Shown: positions 46,778 to 58,047, counted from the first letter of the stretch. The stretch is 64,000 nt of DNA from Rhizoclosmatium globosum (GCA_002104985.1 MCGO01000027.1:248001-312000); one strand, 5' to 3'. Translations and numbers: made by a program. The notes: generated by a model from the sequence alone, not told the origin.

Positions 46778-47827
46778 ATGAAACAGGCCGCATCGCTGAT
46801 TCTGTGCAAGCCCGTTGGACGTGATGGTCTGTTTGAGGTGTTGATGGTTAAGCGGAATGCGCAGGGAACATTCAAGTCGCTTCATGGTTCGTGCGCTGCT
46901 TCCGTTTCTCCCTTCAAGTTTGTTAGCTGGCTTACAATGGCTGCTTTGAACAGTGTTTCCCGGTGGTGCGCTGGACCAATCTGACAACGACAGCGCATGG
47001 GCTCCTCCTGCATCTTCCTCCACCAACTCGTCGCCTGCTCTGCTTCCGTTTCGAGTCGCTGCTCTCCGTGAAACCTTTGAAGAATGCGGCAAGTGATCAA
47101 ATGCACCCGACTTTCCCCGCAATATGTGCTAACATTGACCCCAGGAATCACTCATCAGCACATCTTGTCCAATTCGAATACATCCAACTCGATCCAGCTG
47201 GATCCAAAGTCTCTTTCTGACTGGCAACGACGCGTTAAGGAAGATTCCACTTCTTACATTACCTTCTGCAAAACAGCGTCTCTTCCACCTCTTCCAACTA
47301 CGTCGTTGGTGCATTGGTCTCATTGGCAAACACCTGCCCCCGAAAAACGCCGTTTCGACACTCATTTCTTCCTCACCACCCTCACAACTGCATCACCAAC
47401 CCCTGTCATTGCTGACGCGACCGAAATCGTCGATTTGGAGTGGTTGCAGCCCTCAGCCGCAATTGCTGCGTTTCAATCGGGAAGAATCAGGCTCATTCCA
47501 CCCCAATTCTTGACAATGATGGAACTTTCGAGATATACGTTTGAAGATCTCTGTGCATTGGTAAAAGGCGAGAAAGAGCGACGGGTTCCTGGAACATGTC
47601 AACCGGAGCCTTTCAAATGTAAAGAAGACGGTGGGGTATTACTGTTGCCCGGAGATCTGAACCACTCTGCCACTGTAAACATGGTGTTCCGTGGGGAGGT
47701 ACAGTGTGGGACAAAGAATCGGCTTAAATTTGGTATTGCGGATGGCGTTGTGACGAGTATTCGCATTATCACAACGGGTGGGAATGACGCGATGGGAGCT
47801 TTGCCAAACAACACGGCCAAACTGTAA
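46778..47827 (+). CDS. NUDT19-like Nudix hydrolase, peroxisomal
   Basis: Exons 46778-46886, 46954-47088 and 47145-47827 give 308 residues. The Nudix box is split by an insertion as in NUDT19: FPGGALDQSD, then VAALRETFEECGI (REx2EExG core). Downstream resemblance to NUDT19 includes SDWQRRVKEDSTSYITFC, the W-rich stretch SLVHWSHWQTP, KRRFDTHFFL and IRLIPPQFLTMMELSR. The protein ends in AKL, a canonical PTS1 peroxisome signal. NUDT19 hydrolyses CoA and CoA esters in peroxisomes (family knowledge). The second intron must use a GC donor (CG|GCAAGT at 47089) to join GAATGCG to GAATCACTC in frame; the nearby GT would shift the frame to an early stop. Confidence 0.87.
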
Positions 47828-47872
47828 CATCTTCAAAAGATAAATAAAAGTAACCACATGAAATAATCTTAT

Positions 47873-49471
47873 TTAAAACCAATTTTCTTCCTCTCCGCCG
47901 TCTCCAACAAACCACTCTCCAACATCCGTTTGATTCACTCCCACGTCAGTAGATTTTCCAGTAGATTCTCCGCCAAGTTCGTCCACACTATTCCAGATAT
48001 CCAACGAGATGCGTTCCTTTGCCTCTTCCTCGGTCTCACCACTTTCGCTGCCATAATTTCCCCCATCGCATTGCATCTGATCTAATCCATTGTCCATATT
48101 CATCGTATCGTCTCCACCATTCGAATTTTCCTGCCGCATTGCATTACGCTGAAATGGCTTTACACCCAACAAAGGACTACTGACTTCCCAATCCTCCTCC
48201 TCAAACTTCTCAAGCCCACCTCCACGACGGTCAGCATTGTACCTTAATTCATTCACGTTTTCATCGCCATCGTCATACTCATTTTCATTGTCGTCTTCGT
48301 CTTCGTCGTCAAAGATCAAATGATTTTCTGACATGCGCATAGATGGAGAGACATATACTGACGACATTGGTCTCATTCCGATTGGTTTCACCCCAGCTAA
48401 CGCGACTGTCATGCCTTCATTCTTGCCCCCATATCCACAGCCAAATACGCCATCATCCGAAACATCTCGTTCCAACACCATCACGCTGTCTTCCCCCTTC
48501 TTTTTCGAGGAATGATGACGCTGTACTTGTGCTTGTATACGCAAAAACTGTGGCGACTGAAAGAATGCAGACGACGTTGCCAAGGAAGAAGACGAAAAAT
48601 TACGTGTTGTAGTGTTCTCTTCGTTTGCTGCGAAGAAAAGCTGCTGGTGCGAGAGGGGAGTATGTTGTTGTTGTTGTTGTTGTTGCCATTGGAATGGAGT
48701 CTGATCCGAGGTGGGTTCAATGTATTCGTCCTTGATATGATGGTGTCTTGAAGAAGGTGGCGGCGGGTAGGAAGGAGAGGGAAGAGGCGATGGTGAGCTG
48801 TATCGGGGTATTTTGTTGGGAGTACCGTCGTGATAGTTCTGATAGTTTGTGGGAGACGTTGGCTGTTGTGATGGGAGTGGTCTGGAGTGTTGGGAAACAC
48901 GTGTGCCCCATTTATTTTTTGGTTTCATAGAGATAGTTTTAGTAGTAATGGCAGTAGTGGTGGTAGTGTTGGTGGGAGATGGCATGTTGTCAAGAGATGC
49001 AGAAACGTTGTTGGGTGTAGGAGAAAGCTGGAGGGAATAGGAAGAGGAAGAAGAAGAATTTGAGCGTGATAAGGGAAAAGAGGAGTGAAGAGAATAACTT
49101 TGAGCTCTTTGAAACGATGGAATCGGTTGTTGTGTAGTTTGGTGGTTGCTTGAATCGAATTGCATTTGATCTTCATTTTGGGTTTGAATTGAGTTATTGT
49201 CAATGACCGGAGAATCAAACGGAGAAGAAGTCGGATCGAGCTTGTTGAAAGGGGTTGTTGACTCAGCGGTATGAGTGACGGGGGTGGGAAACACGTTTTT
49301 GAAAGCAAATTGTGGTCGTGGAGTAAAGGAGGTAGAGAGGCGTTTTGTTGCCTTAGAAGGGAGATTGGGTGTGTATGAAGGGGAAGGGGTGTGAGAAGCA
49401 ATGCGAGGTTCATTGAATGTGCGGGATTGACCATTGATAATATTTGTGAGCACGGCCATTTCGTCTGCCAT
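47873..49471 (-). CDS. serine-rich disordered protein, unknown function
   Basis: A single long exon encodes 532 residues. Composition is dominated by Ser, Thr, Pro, Asn and Gln, with an early segment of basic and aromatic character (TPRPQFAFKNVFPTP), a Gln run (CAG/CAA repeat at 48664-48685), a Pro/His-rich block, an acidic block (DDEDEDDNENEYDDGDE) and a C-terminus ending GEEENWF. No domain was recognised. The short N-terminal motif LTNIINGQSRTF and the last about 60 residues (SLDIWNSVDELGG) look more regular than the middle and may be the functional parts. It could be a cell-cycle or transcription regulator, but nothing in the sequence decides that. It is convergent with the Nudix gene (45-bp gap). 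Confidence 0.7.
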   Translation of the reverse strand: MADEMAVLTNIINGQSRTFNEPRIASHTPSPSYTPNLPSKATKRLSTSFTPRPQFAFKNVFPTPVTHTAESTTPFNKLDPTSSPFDSPVIDNNSIQTQNEDQMQFDSSNHQTTQQPIPSFQRAQSYSLHSSFPLSRSNSSSSSSYSLQLSPTPNNVSASLDNMPSPTNTTTTTAITTKTISMKPKNKWGTRVSQHSRPLPSQQPTSPTNYQNYHDGTPNKIPRYSSPSPLPSPSYPPPPSSRHHHIKDEYIEPTSDQTPFQWQQQQQQQHTPLSHQQLFFAANEENTTTRNFSSSSLATSSAFFQSPQFLRIQAQVQRHHSSKKKGEDSVMVLERDVSDDGVFGCGYGGKNEGMTVALAGVKPIGMRPMSSVYVSPSMRMSENHLIFDDEDEDDNENEYDDGDENVNELRYNADRRGGGLEKFEEEDWEVSSPLLGVKPFQRNAMRQENSNGGDDTMNMDNGLDQMQCDGGNYGSESGETEEEAKERISLDIWNSVDELGGESTGKSTDVGVNQTDVGEWFVGDGGEEENWF

Positions 49472-49526
49472 TTTGTTCTAAGTGTTCAATGTTGAGTGAA
49501 TTGAAGTCAGTCAGTTGGAGTTAGAA

Positions 49527-49835
49527 TCAGGAATTCGGACACAACAGTCGACGCACAAAACGCAGATTCGCGCCATTCTTCTTCTTCTTTTGAGGCTGCG
49601 GCGGCACAGACGAAAAGACGGATCGGACGCCGCCGCGAGACGAAACCGGCGAAAAGAGAGACAATGTTTCGACTTGGGACACGTTGGCTTCGCGTTTGAG
49701 GACGGTCTTTGAGAATCTGGAATTGGATTTGATTTGTTGTTTAGTTTGAGTGATTTGATTTGATTTGGATGGATGGTTGGTTGGTTGGTTGGTTCGAACA
49801 CTGCAAGTCAGCCTCGAATCATCGCATCGAGCCAT
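49527..49835 (-). CDS. small basic ORF, doubtful
   Basis: Reading from the ATG at 49833-49835 the frame is open for 102 codons to a TGA at 49527. The first half is low-complexity (TNQPTNHPSKSNQ, from CCAA/CCAT repeats on this strand); the second half is basic (PQPQKKKKNGANLRFVRRL). A GTGTTC...TTCCAG intron could remove the low-complexity part but would change the frame. No family was recognised. It lies in what may be the divergent promoter region of two neighbours. Confidence 0.25.
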   Translation of the reverse strand: MARCDDSRLTCSVRTNQPTNHPSKSNQITQTKQQIKSNSRFSKTVLKREANVSQVETLSLFSPVSSRGGVRSVFSSVPPQPQKKKKNGANLRFVRRLLCPNS

Positions 49836-50089
49836 CAAAAGAAAGACACGCGTCACTCACCGCGCGTGTGGAATTGTGCGCGCAATGTCGTCTGAGGAGT
49901 CGCGTGGTGTTGTCGAGGCGCCCTGCATCGATCAGTGACTTAAACTTTCCTCGAGATCTTTTCTTTCCCCCTTCTTTCCGTACAAAACATGTTCCAAGCA
50001 ATTCGGTAAGAGTCCGGCCCACCTTGCACTTCGCTTTGATTTCTCCTTCTCCTCAAATCTTGATTACCACCTGCTTACGTCACTTATTT

Positions 50090-51745
50090 ATGAACAGCTC
50101 AGTGTGTAACTACGTCCTAACGCCTGTTTCGTCGTCTTCAAACAAAAACCAGAAACATCGACGATCTCGAACCCACCATCTTATTCCACACTCAGACTTG
50201 GACGAAATCTCTCCGAAATCAAAATGCTCTTCAACGGCAGTTACGGCCTCACATCAGCTAAATGACTCCACAAAACATTCAACGCGTACATCGAAATGTA
50301 CATCAGTGATGAAAGAAGAAATACCCAAAAACCCGTTACTCTCACCAACACATAAAAGCAGACCCAGCCAAGTTCTATCAACTATAAAATATACAGACTC
50401 AAATCAAGCAAAGAATCGTCTAAAGTCTTTGTCGGAACCAGTATTCCCAAAACCACGAATTCAAATACCACCTCCTTCAACAAATACCAAATCTGATCAA
50501 ACATCTTTCACCTCTCCTGTGGATAATGACACGCATCGTTTTCGGGAAGAACTGGAGCAGTACCCCGATGACATTTACATACTGGAGCCAAAACACGCAA
50601 ACATCATAACCGGCGCAACTTTTCCTCGAGAGGCACTGCAATACAGGTGTCCCACTTTATTTGGTGATAACGCAACATTCACACCTTGTCCATTTCTCGC
50701 GTCTCCTCATTTCCAAACGACATACGTGCAGATTGAAAAGGCAGTGGCCCCGACAATATCATTCGAAAGAGAAACAGTGATACTTCAAGATGGCGCTACA
50801 ATAGCCCTTGATTGGTTCCCGAAACTCCCAACTCCTGGACAACATCATCACGATCCAACGCCAATCCTCCTCCTCCTCCATGGCCTCAACGGATCTTCCT
50901 CAGAATCTTACATTCGTACATTAACATCAGCAGCAACCACCACTCGAAATTACCGCGTCGTCGCAATGAACTACCGCGGTTGCGGTAACACTCCGCTCAC
51001 AACCCCTAAAGCCTTTGATGGCGCCGGCGGCTCTGACGACCTCACTGCCATTATAACCCATATTCAAACCTACCGCGCCCACCGTGCGAAACTTGTGCTC
51101 ATTGGCTGGAGTCTCGGCGCAACCATGATTCTGAATTACCTTTCAACAAGCACAAGCAAATCAAACAACGTTGTGGGTGGAATCGCGTTGAGTCCGACGT
51201 TTGATATTTCGCAGAGTATTGATTTGTGTAGTTTTCAGGGAGGGGGTGTGTATAGCTCAGCCTTTGCATTGGGGTTGCAAGTGTATTTGTACCAGAATTG
51301 GAATGTGGTGCGCGAGGTTGTGGATGCGCGGGCGGCGTTTCAACCTACAGATTTGCGGGATCTTGCAGATTGTTTGATGGGACGATTGAGTGGCTGCATT
51401 AATGTTGGGTCTGTGAACGGACACTCAGCTGATGGATTATTTGCAGAGGCAGCGTTAAAGTTAAAGGGGAAGATCGTAGAGATTAACGTTCCCACTCTGA
51501 TCTTGGGAAGTCGCGATGACCCAATCACAAAACCTCATTGGTGAGTTTTAAATGCTCTTAATTTATTAGAACACAAACTTAATTTCCAAAGGGCTCCCCT
51601 TGGAGAAATAAGTCGAAATCCAAATGTTGTGTTTGCAACAACGAAGTACGGTGGCCACATGGGCTGGTTTGAAGGAAACCTTCGCGTCTCCAGCTGGGCA
51701 AATCGTGTTGCTTTGGAGTGGATTGACTTTATATTGCAACCATAA
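50090..51745 (+). CDS. alpha/beta hydrolase, ABHD1/2/3 (yeast Eht1/Mgl2-like) family
   Basis: Exons 50090-51540 and 51592-51745 give 534 residues. The N-terminal about 130 residues are Ser/Lys/Pro-rich and probably disordered. The hydrolase has LLLLHGLNGSSSESYIR (oxyanion region), VVAMNYRGCGNTPLTTP, nucleophile elbow LIGWSLGATMI, the Asp region LILGSRDDPI and the His region YGGHMGWFEG: a complete Ser-Asp-His triad. Relatives act as acyl-ester or monoacylglycerol hydrolases and ester synthases (family knowledge); the substrate here is unknown. An in-frame ATG at 49769 would lengthen the protein by 107 unconserved codons. 50090 was chosen as the first later ATG, but upstream exons are possible. 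The 3' end faces the sulfurtransferase across 34 bp. Confidence 0.82.
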
Positions 51746-51779
51746 GAAAAAAATTTGGAATAAAGCGCAAAAAACGGAA

Positions 51780-53188
51780 TCATTTCTCGATCTTGGCACC
51801 ATCAGTAACACGTCCTGCATATTCGGTCCACGATCCATCGTACACTGACAAACCTTCCTCCAACTCTTCCCAGGTTCCACTCTTGATTTCAGACCGAGCC
51901 AAAATCTCACCCACCCAAGTAATACTGGCATTCACACCGGAACCACAGGAATGAATGGATGGCGCACTAATGTTGATTCCAGCATCCGCCAGGGCCTTGG
52001 TCAGTTCTTTTCCACGCAAAAATCCGTTGGTCCCATCGAGCAATTTGCTGTGTGGAAGCGAAACACTGTTTGGCATGTGCCCACTTGAGAGTCCAGGGCG
52101 TGGTTCTTAAATATTGGGATTTAGTGAAATGGAAGACGAAATCCCCCACTCAACCCTTTTTGCTTTACCTGGATCAATCCCGAGGAAGCGTCCAGCAGGT
52201 CTAGCGTCAACCACCAAGTGCTTTTGTTGAGCGTTCAGGTTTTCAAGAATCTGGTCAAACGACTTGACGAGGTTTGCGTTGAACTTGGCAACGTATTTCT
52301 TTGGCTGAAACAAAAATAAATGATCATTCAATCATGAATAAAGATCTTACCTCGATGGGATACTCCTCGCCTTCAACGGTGCCCGGCTTTCCGCTTACAA
52401 CATCAAATCCTTCCCTTTCCCATCGGCCCAATCCTCCTTCCAGGATAGAAACACCTCCTTGGTGTCCAAATACTCTGAAAGTCCACAGAACGCGTGCTGC
52501 TGCACCAATTGATTGTGCCGCATCGTAGATAACAACATGCGAATCATTCGAGATCCCCATCGCACCTGTAGCAAAGAATAAATCATAAGTAAAATCACTT
52601 CTGCTGATATGTATCAAGTTCGATAGAGCGCACCGACGTGTTCGGCAAATACATCGGCAGAAGGTAGCATGTGAGGAAGAGTGGTTGTCTTGTCGGCTAC
52701 AGTGTCGATATCAAAGAAACGCGATCCCTAATAGAAGGAGAATAGTTAGGAGCTGTTCTGACGATGTTGGGTTTAGAGTGTGAATGTGTGGCTCAAGCCA
52801 AGATAACAAGACTGCGTCCACCCAGCTAAATCATCATCACGAATCAGCAACGTGTTCTCATTCATACATCCAGTTCTCTACTTCACGAATGAATCCAGGC
52901 AACTCTCCACGGAGAGTACATACCGCCCCTTAACAACAAACCACCAATAACAATCCAAACGCAACATCGGCAACCACGAACCACGCTCTGCGCAAATTCG
53001 CAAGAAATCAAGGAACTAACCTTGATTCGCTTCTGTTCCCACTCAGCCCGCGCGTCACGCTTGAGGAATGGCATGTGCCAAGTTCCATCCAGAACAACAA
53101 CAGATCCGGGTTGCGCTGTTGCTTTCAATCCAGCGCGAGAAACAGAATTCAGCCATGATGGCGTGACTAATGGACGGGCGAATTGCAT
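51780..53188 (-). CDS. two-domain sulfurtransferase (rhodanese / mercaptopyruvate sulfurtransferase)
   Basis: Exons begin at 53021-53188 and 52727 and continue to a TGA at 51780. Domain 1 has VVVLDGTWHMPFLKRDARAE, GSRFFDID and HVVIYDAAQSIGAAARVLW. Domain 2 has VVDARPAGRFLG, SSGHMPNSVSLP and the active-site loop SCGSGVNASITW with the catalytic Cys, ending YDGSWTEYAG. This pair of rhodanese domains transfers sulfur from thiosulfate or mercaptopyruvate to acceptors; CGSGV is closer to the mercaptopyruvate type (family knowledge). The first intron (52728-53020) is 293 nt. Its part near the exon, plus exon 1, was copied as debris at 56.5 and 58.44-58.66 kb. Confidence 0.9.
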
Positions 53189-53349
53189 CTCGCTTTTTTT
53201 AAAATTCGATGAAGAAAGAGAATTCTAGTCCATGAAAGGGCCATTATATTTGAAATGCTTACTAGTAAACATATTTTGTCACGTCAAGTAGCAATGCAGT
53301 AAGATATAAGAAGAAGAAAGAAGAATAAGAGAGAGAAAAGAAGACATAA

Positions 53350-54556
53350 TCACTGTACGACGTCCCAGCCTGCACCAAATTCCCAGTTTGCAGTCTTTGG
53401 GCGACAAATTGCAGTGTGCGTCCGGTGCATCGCAAGATCAACGTATGGCAGGATGCAGGAGTCGTACTCGTCTTTGGTCACAGCCGACACCATGTAGTAC
53501 ACAAAGAAAGTGAGGGTTGCATGGAGGTATTTGTTGGCACTGAAAAATCTGAGGTTGGTTGGACCTTTCAAAGAAACATCATCGAAGCCTTGCCATGCTT
53601 TGGTGTGACCGACAACGAGCCGCCACTGGAGTTTGGAACGACCAACAAACGAGGTTGATTTGATGACTTCCTCAAGCACATCAAACGGAAGCTTCGCCAA
53701 CATACTGCAATGAATATTGAGGTAACCTGGATTGGTGGAAGTCTCTCGATTCTTCGTCATCACAGTCGACAATCGTTCAGCAGCAAGATCGAATCCGTCT
53801 TTGCAGTTCGTGATGAAGCAGACGATGAGAAACTCAAAGATTTCCGCATCCGTGAGATTGTAGCTGCGTTGGTGAAGGAAGCGGTAGCACAAATTGACGT
53901 CAAACTCGTACATAGTCGACGCGACACTGCGAAGTGTATCCGTCGACACGTAGCAGGATCCGGTGAATCCATATTTCAAGATAGTTATTCGCAAGGTAGC
54001 GCTTGGTGGAACAAGAAGACCGTCCAGTCTTGTCAATCCGGCAGTCATCTCCAAATCAGAAAGAAACTGTAGCTTGAAGTGCACATCTTCACTTGAGGAC
54101 TTGGCGTCGCGAAAGTCATACGTTTGTGCTGGACCAGCATTCTTGAGTTTCGCAGTTGTGTGGGGTGGCGGCTGAACATCAGAGTCTTCAGAGACATCAG
54201 GCTCTTGCTGCAGAGCAATCTGCTAACATATTTCTTTCAGGAATCAACTGTTGAACCAAAGAAATCATATTTACCGGATCTGCATACAAGGTTGTCACGG
54301 TCACTGCAATGGTACGATAGATGTAGAGTCGGTTAGGAGGATCAGTGATGATAATCTTGTCCAGCAGTTGAGCGACGGTATGGGGTGGAAGTGGAGTCAA
54401 GTCGTGGTAGATGGTCGCGCGACTGTACCAGCTGTGAGTCTTGTATTGGATCTCGTCACATGTGAAAAGCTTTGGCGGGGCGAGAGAGTGGAGCTTGGCT
54501 GCAGCTGCGTTACTGAACTCAAGAGTCACTCGAACGGTGTTGTGGGCTTGGGTCAT
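53350..54556 (-). CDS. unknown protein, tandem paralog A
   Basis: Two exons (54275-54556 and 53350-54219) encode 383 residues. The N-terminal part starts MTQAHNTVRVTLEFS and contains FTCDEIQYKTHSWYSRATIY. The C-terminal part includes YVSTDTLRSVASTMYEF, IVCFITNCKDGFDLAAERL, MLAKLPFDVLEEVIKSTSF, and ends KTANWEFGAGWDVVQ. The MLAKLPFDVLEEVI segment and helical context hint at a BTB/BACK-like fold, but no family was recognised. It lies 57% or more identical by eye to paralog B over the last exon. No signal peptide or membrane segment is evident. The short gap exon start differs in length between A and B. Confidence 0.75.
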
Positions 54557-54710
54557 GGAGTATTATTGCATGAGTAGTTTGGAAAGCATCCGCTTCTTAT
54601 AGCTCCAGTTCCCAGGGTGCATCCCTTTATCCCTTTTCCCCTTTCCCCCTTTCACCCTTTTTCCCTTTATTCTGAAAAATTTTAAATACTTGATAAGAAA
54701 ACGGAAAACA

Positions 54711-56370
54711 ATGGCACTTTTGACCTTCCCTCTCCGTTTCCTCGACCTAGATCTCCCAACCACTCTTGTAACCATCGATCCACTGAAACACTCCGTTCGC
54801 AAACTGCAACACGCCTCACGTCACTTGAAGGAGATAGAGAGGCTGCTGCGAAACGGTATACACGTATTATCAGGAGCTTGTAGTTGGATGCCAAAATGCC
54901 GTTGTTTGATGCACTTGTGGAAGAAGGCGTGGTTGGAGTAGGAGTTGCTGCAAGGAACGAGGCGGAAGCGAGTCGGGCGGAAGAAGTTTCCAAATGGTTT
55001 AGTGATGGTAGTGGTGGTGATAATGATGGAGATGCTGCCTTGGTTGATGCGTTTGGAAGAGTTGTGGACCGAGGGCAACGTATTCAGACTGCGGAAAACG
55101 TCAAGGAATACTTGGCAAGGGAGACGGAGGCCTCGAGTGTCCCCCGCGAGAGGCAAGAGAAAAGATTGGTGAGTACTGTCAATGCTTTACTCTAGTAACA
55201 AAAGTCTAATTCGAATCCTCACAATTCCAGAACAAGTCGAGGAAAAGAGAGAAACGCTGTTGTCTGATGTCGCGCAGGAATACAAGAGTGTCCCCACAAT
55301 CTTGGATCTGTTTAGAGAATGGAAGCGAAAATACCGTGCCGATTTTACAAGAAGTTTTGCAGGCTTGACTGTCCATCAAGGCGTGTTTCCATTTGTCAAA
55401 ATGCAGCTTGTTGATTGAAATCCCTTTTCCCAAAACGTGAGTTTTTGATATTCACAAGAAAACCAACAAAACCTAATAAACAAACAGGCTCAACGAATCG
55501 ACGATCAAGAATGGCATCACCTCTTGACACAAACTTCTGACTTTGATGAAATTGAAGGAAACAACGAACCAACGGACCCTCTCATTTTCCTCGTTGTCAA
55601 GAAAGCCGTGTTCCCACATGTAAAGAAACTCGTGCCAACAATTGACTTGTTCAGCAAAGACGCTTGTTCACGTGCTGTCACTGTGTTTTATGGGCTGGAA
55701 GAGTATAGTAGTCGCAAGAGTGCTGCGTTCAAGGTGCGTGATGATTCTATAATTGTTGATTACTAAATGTTGAAACAGGGATTGGCGGATGCGTTGGTAG
55801 CTCACATGGAAAAGACATTTGCGGAGGTTGTCAAGGCGTATCCTGTTGACATGGCAAAAGCAGTGTCTGGACCGCCCGTTGCGTCTGGAGGCGCAAGAGA
55901 CGCTGTATTCTGGCACGTATTTAAGGTGAATTACAAACTTGGATATTTTATGAGTGCAGCTTAAACTCAGTTGTTTTTTTCTCCAGTTATTTCATAATCT
56001 GTTCATTTTCAAGAGTATCTTGGCCAAAGAAGTGTTGCAGCCTCTATTGATTGACTCAATATTGAATCAATACTTGCTGTTGTTTTTGAGTGGACCAACT
56101 GCTGTGTCTTCCGACATCTTGAAACATGAAATGGTGAGTGTTTCTTTCTCCCACAAGTATGGTGTTGATAACCAAGTGTATTTCCAGGTTGCGAACTGTA
56201 TTCCAGCTGACTAGATCAAGGGGAATTCGCAGTTGTTGGGCGTGTTTCAACAAGCGGGAACGGCATTTATTGGATCGTGTCTCTGTTTTGTTAATGTAAA
56301 TCTTATCGGGGGTTCAATAAATACTATTGATAAGCATGGTCGTGCTGAAGGAACTGGCCCTCTGAAACCT
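54711..56370 (+). pseudogene. broken GCFC/PAXBP1-like gene, copy 1
   Basis: Family resemblance: HLKEIERLLRNG, TYTYYQEL and LDAKMPLFDALVEEG (the 'QELR...CLxEKxPLIEELE' stretch), VAQEYKSVPTILDLFREW, MQLVD followed by NPF (family QLIDWNP), ILNQYLLLFLSGPTA and VANCIPAD. GCFC proteins act in spliceosome disassembly and transcription. Lesions: frameshifts between 54858 and 54890, a frame break at the 55168-55232 intron, TGA where Trp is expected at 55416-55418, TAG where Trp is expected at 56212-56214 (TGG in the second copy), and a deletion just after. The N-terminal half of the family is also absent. The remaining intron borders are still recognisable, so decay is fairly recent. Confidence 0.75.
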
Positions 56371-56504
56371 GAAGGCTGCTTGGAGTTGCAGACAAGGTCA
56401 AAAATGTTGAAGCATGAACATGGCCGTGAAAGCTTCAGGAATGATAATAAGAAAGACAAGATAGACGAATACAGATCTAGGCTCCATTATTGCTTTAGTC
56501 CTGT

Positions 56505-56560
56505 GCGAGAAGCAGAATTCAGCCATGATGGCGTCACTAATGAGAGGTTTTTGGGTAAAA
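56505..56560 (-). repeat. scrap of the sulfurtransferase 5' end (first)
   Basis: The stretch beginning GCGAGAAGCAGAATTCAGCC and continuing ATGATGGCGTCACTAATG matches the start of the sulfurtransferase coding exon at 53130-53170 with few changes. The similarity weakens into a shared CACGTCAAG-AGCAATG motif at 56604, also found at 53280. The reading frame is not retained; it marks the boundary of the tandem duplication. Confidence 0.8.
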
Positions 56561-56696
56561 GTTATGGATAAGGAAAAAAATATTTCCTTCATTCCTTCAT
56601 TCACGTCAAGCAGCAATGAATGCAAGGAGAGAAAAGAAAAAGCGATAAGAATAAGAGTTAAGAATAAGAGATAATGATAAGTTAAGGAAAGTACTG

Positions 56697-57893
56697 TTAT
56701 TCACTCCACCCTGTACCAAATTCCCAGTTTGCGGCTTTTGGGCGACAAAGTTCAGTGTGTGTTTCTTCAATTCCAAGGTCAACGTATGGCAGGATGCAGG
56801 AGTTGTACTCGTCTTTGGTCACAGTCAACACCATGTCGGAGACAAAGAAAGTCAGTGTTGAATGGAGGTATTTGTTGGCACTGGAAAAGCTGAGGTTGGT
56901 TGGACCTCTCAAAGAAACATCATCCAAGTCTTGCCATGCTTTGGTGTGACCGACAACGAGCCGCCACTGGAGTTCAGAACGACCAACAAACGAGGTTGAT
57001 TTGACGACTGCCTCAAGCACATCAAACGGAAGCTTCGCCAACATAGTGCAATTGATGTTGAGGAAACCCGGATTCCTGGATGTCTCGCGATTCGTCGTCA
57101 TCTCATTCGCCAATCGTTCAGCGGCAAGATCGAATCCGTCTTTGCAGTTCGTGATGAAGCAGACGATGAGATACTCAAAGATTTCCGCATCCGTGAGAAT
57201 GTGGCTGCGCATGTGAAGGAAGCGGTAACACAGATCGACGTTAAACTCATACATTGCCGACACGACACTGCGGAGTGTATTCGTTGACACGTAGCAGGAG
57301 CTGGTGTATCCATATTTGAGGATGGTTTGATACACGGCAGCGCTTGGAGGGACAGGGAGTGAGTTCAGTCTTGTGATTCCAGTAGCCATCTCAGCATTGG
57401 AAAGGAACTGCAGCTTGAAGTGCTCATCTTCAGTTGGACCCTTGCCGTCGCGGAAGTGATACGTATGTGCTTCGCCAGCAGTCCTGAGTTTCGCAGTTGC
57501 GTGGGGTGGTGGCTGAACGTCGGAGACATCAGGCTCGTCTTGGAAAGAATACGGCTAAATATCGTGGTCAGCAATCAAATCAACTGTTGAAAGGAAAGCA
57601 ATCATATTTACCAGGGCTGTATACAAGGTTGTCACATCGACCTCAATGCTGCGAAAGGGATGGAGTCGACTTGGTGGATCAGTGATGGTAATCTTGTCCA
57701 ACAGTTGAGCGACGGTATGGGGTGGAAGTGGAGTCAAGTCTTGGTAGATGGTCGCGCGACTGTACCAGCTGTGAGTCTTGTATTGGATCTCGTTGCATGT
57801 GAAAAGCTTTGGCGGGTTGAGAGAGTGGAGCTTGGCTTCAGCTGCATCACTGAACTCAAGAGTCACTCGAACGGTGTTGTGGGCTTGGGTCAT
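56697..57893 (-). CDS. unknown protein, tandem paralog B
   Basis: Two exons (57612-57893 and 56697-57554) encode 379 residues, with the intron at the same place as in paralog A. Exon 1 differs at only a handful of residues (HSLNPPKLFTCNEIQYKTH). Exon 2 keeps IVCFITNCKDGFDLAAERL, MLAKLPFDVLEAVVKSTSF and WRLVVGHTKAW. It ends ANWEFGTGWSE. Frame, splice sites and length are intact, while the flanking genes of the duplication are wrecked. This suggests both copies are kept by selection. Function is unknown, as for A. Confidence 0.75.
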
Positions 57894-58047
57894 GGAGTAT
57901 TATTGCATGAGTAGTTTGGAAAGCATCCGCTTCTTATAGCTCCAGTTCCCAGGGTGCATCCCTTTATCCCTTTTCCCCTTTCCCCCTTTCACCCTTTTTC
58001 CCTTTATTCTGAAAAATTTTAAATACTTGATAAGAAAACGGAAAACA

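Noticed and set aside
49769..50089. Longer N-terminus for the alpha/beta hydrolase
   Set aside because: The extra 107 codons come from a simple-repeat (GGTT/GGAT) region, overlap the neighbouring leader region and show no conserved feature.
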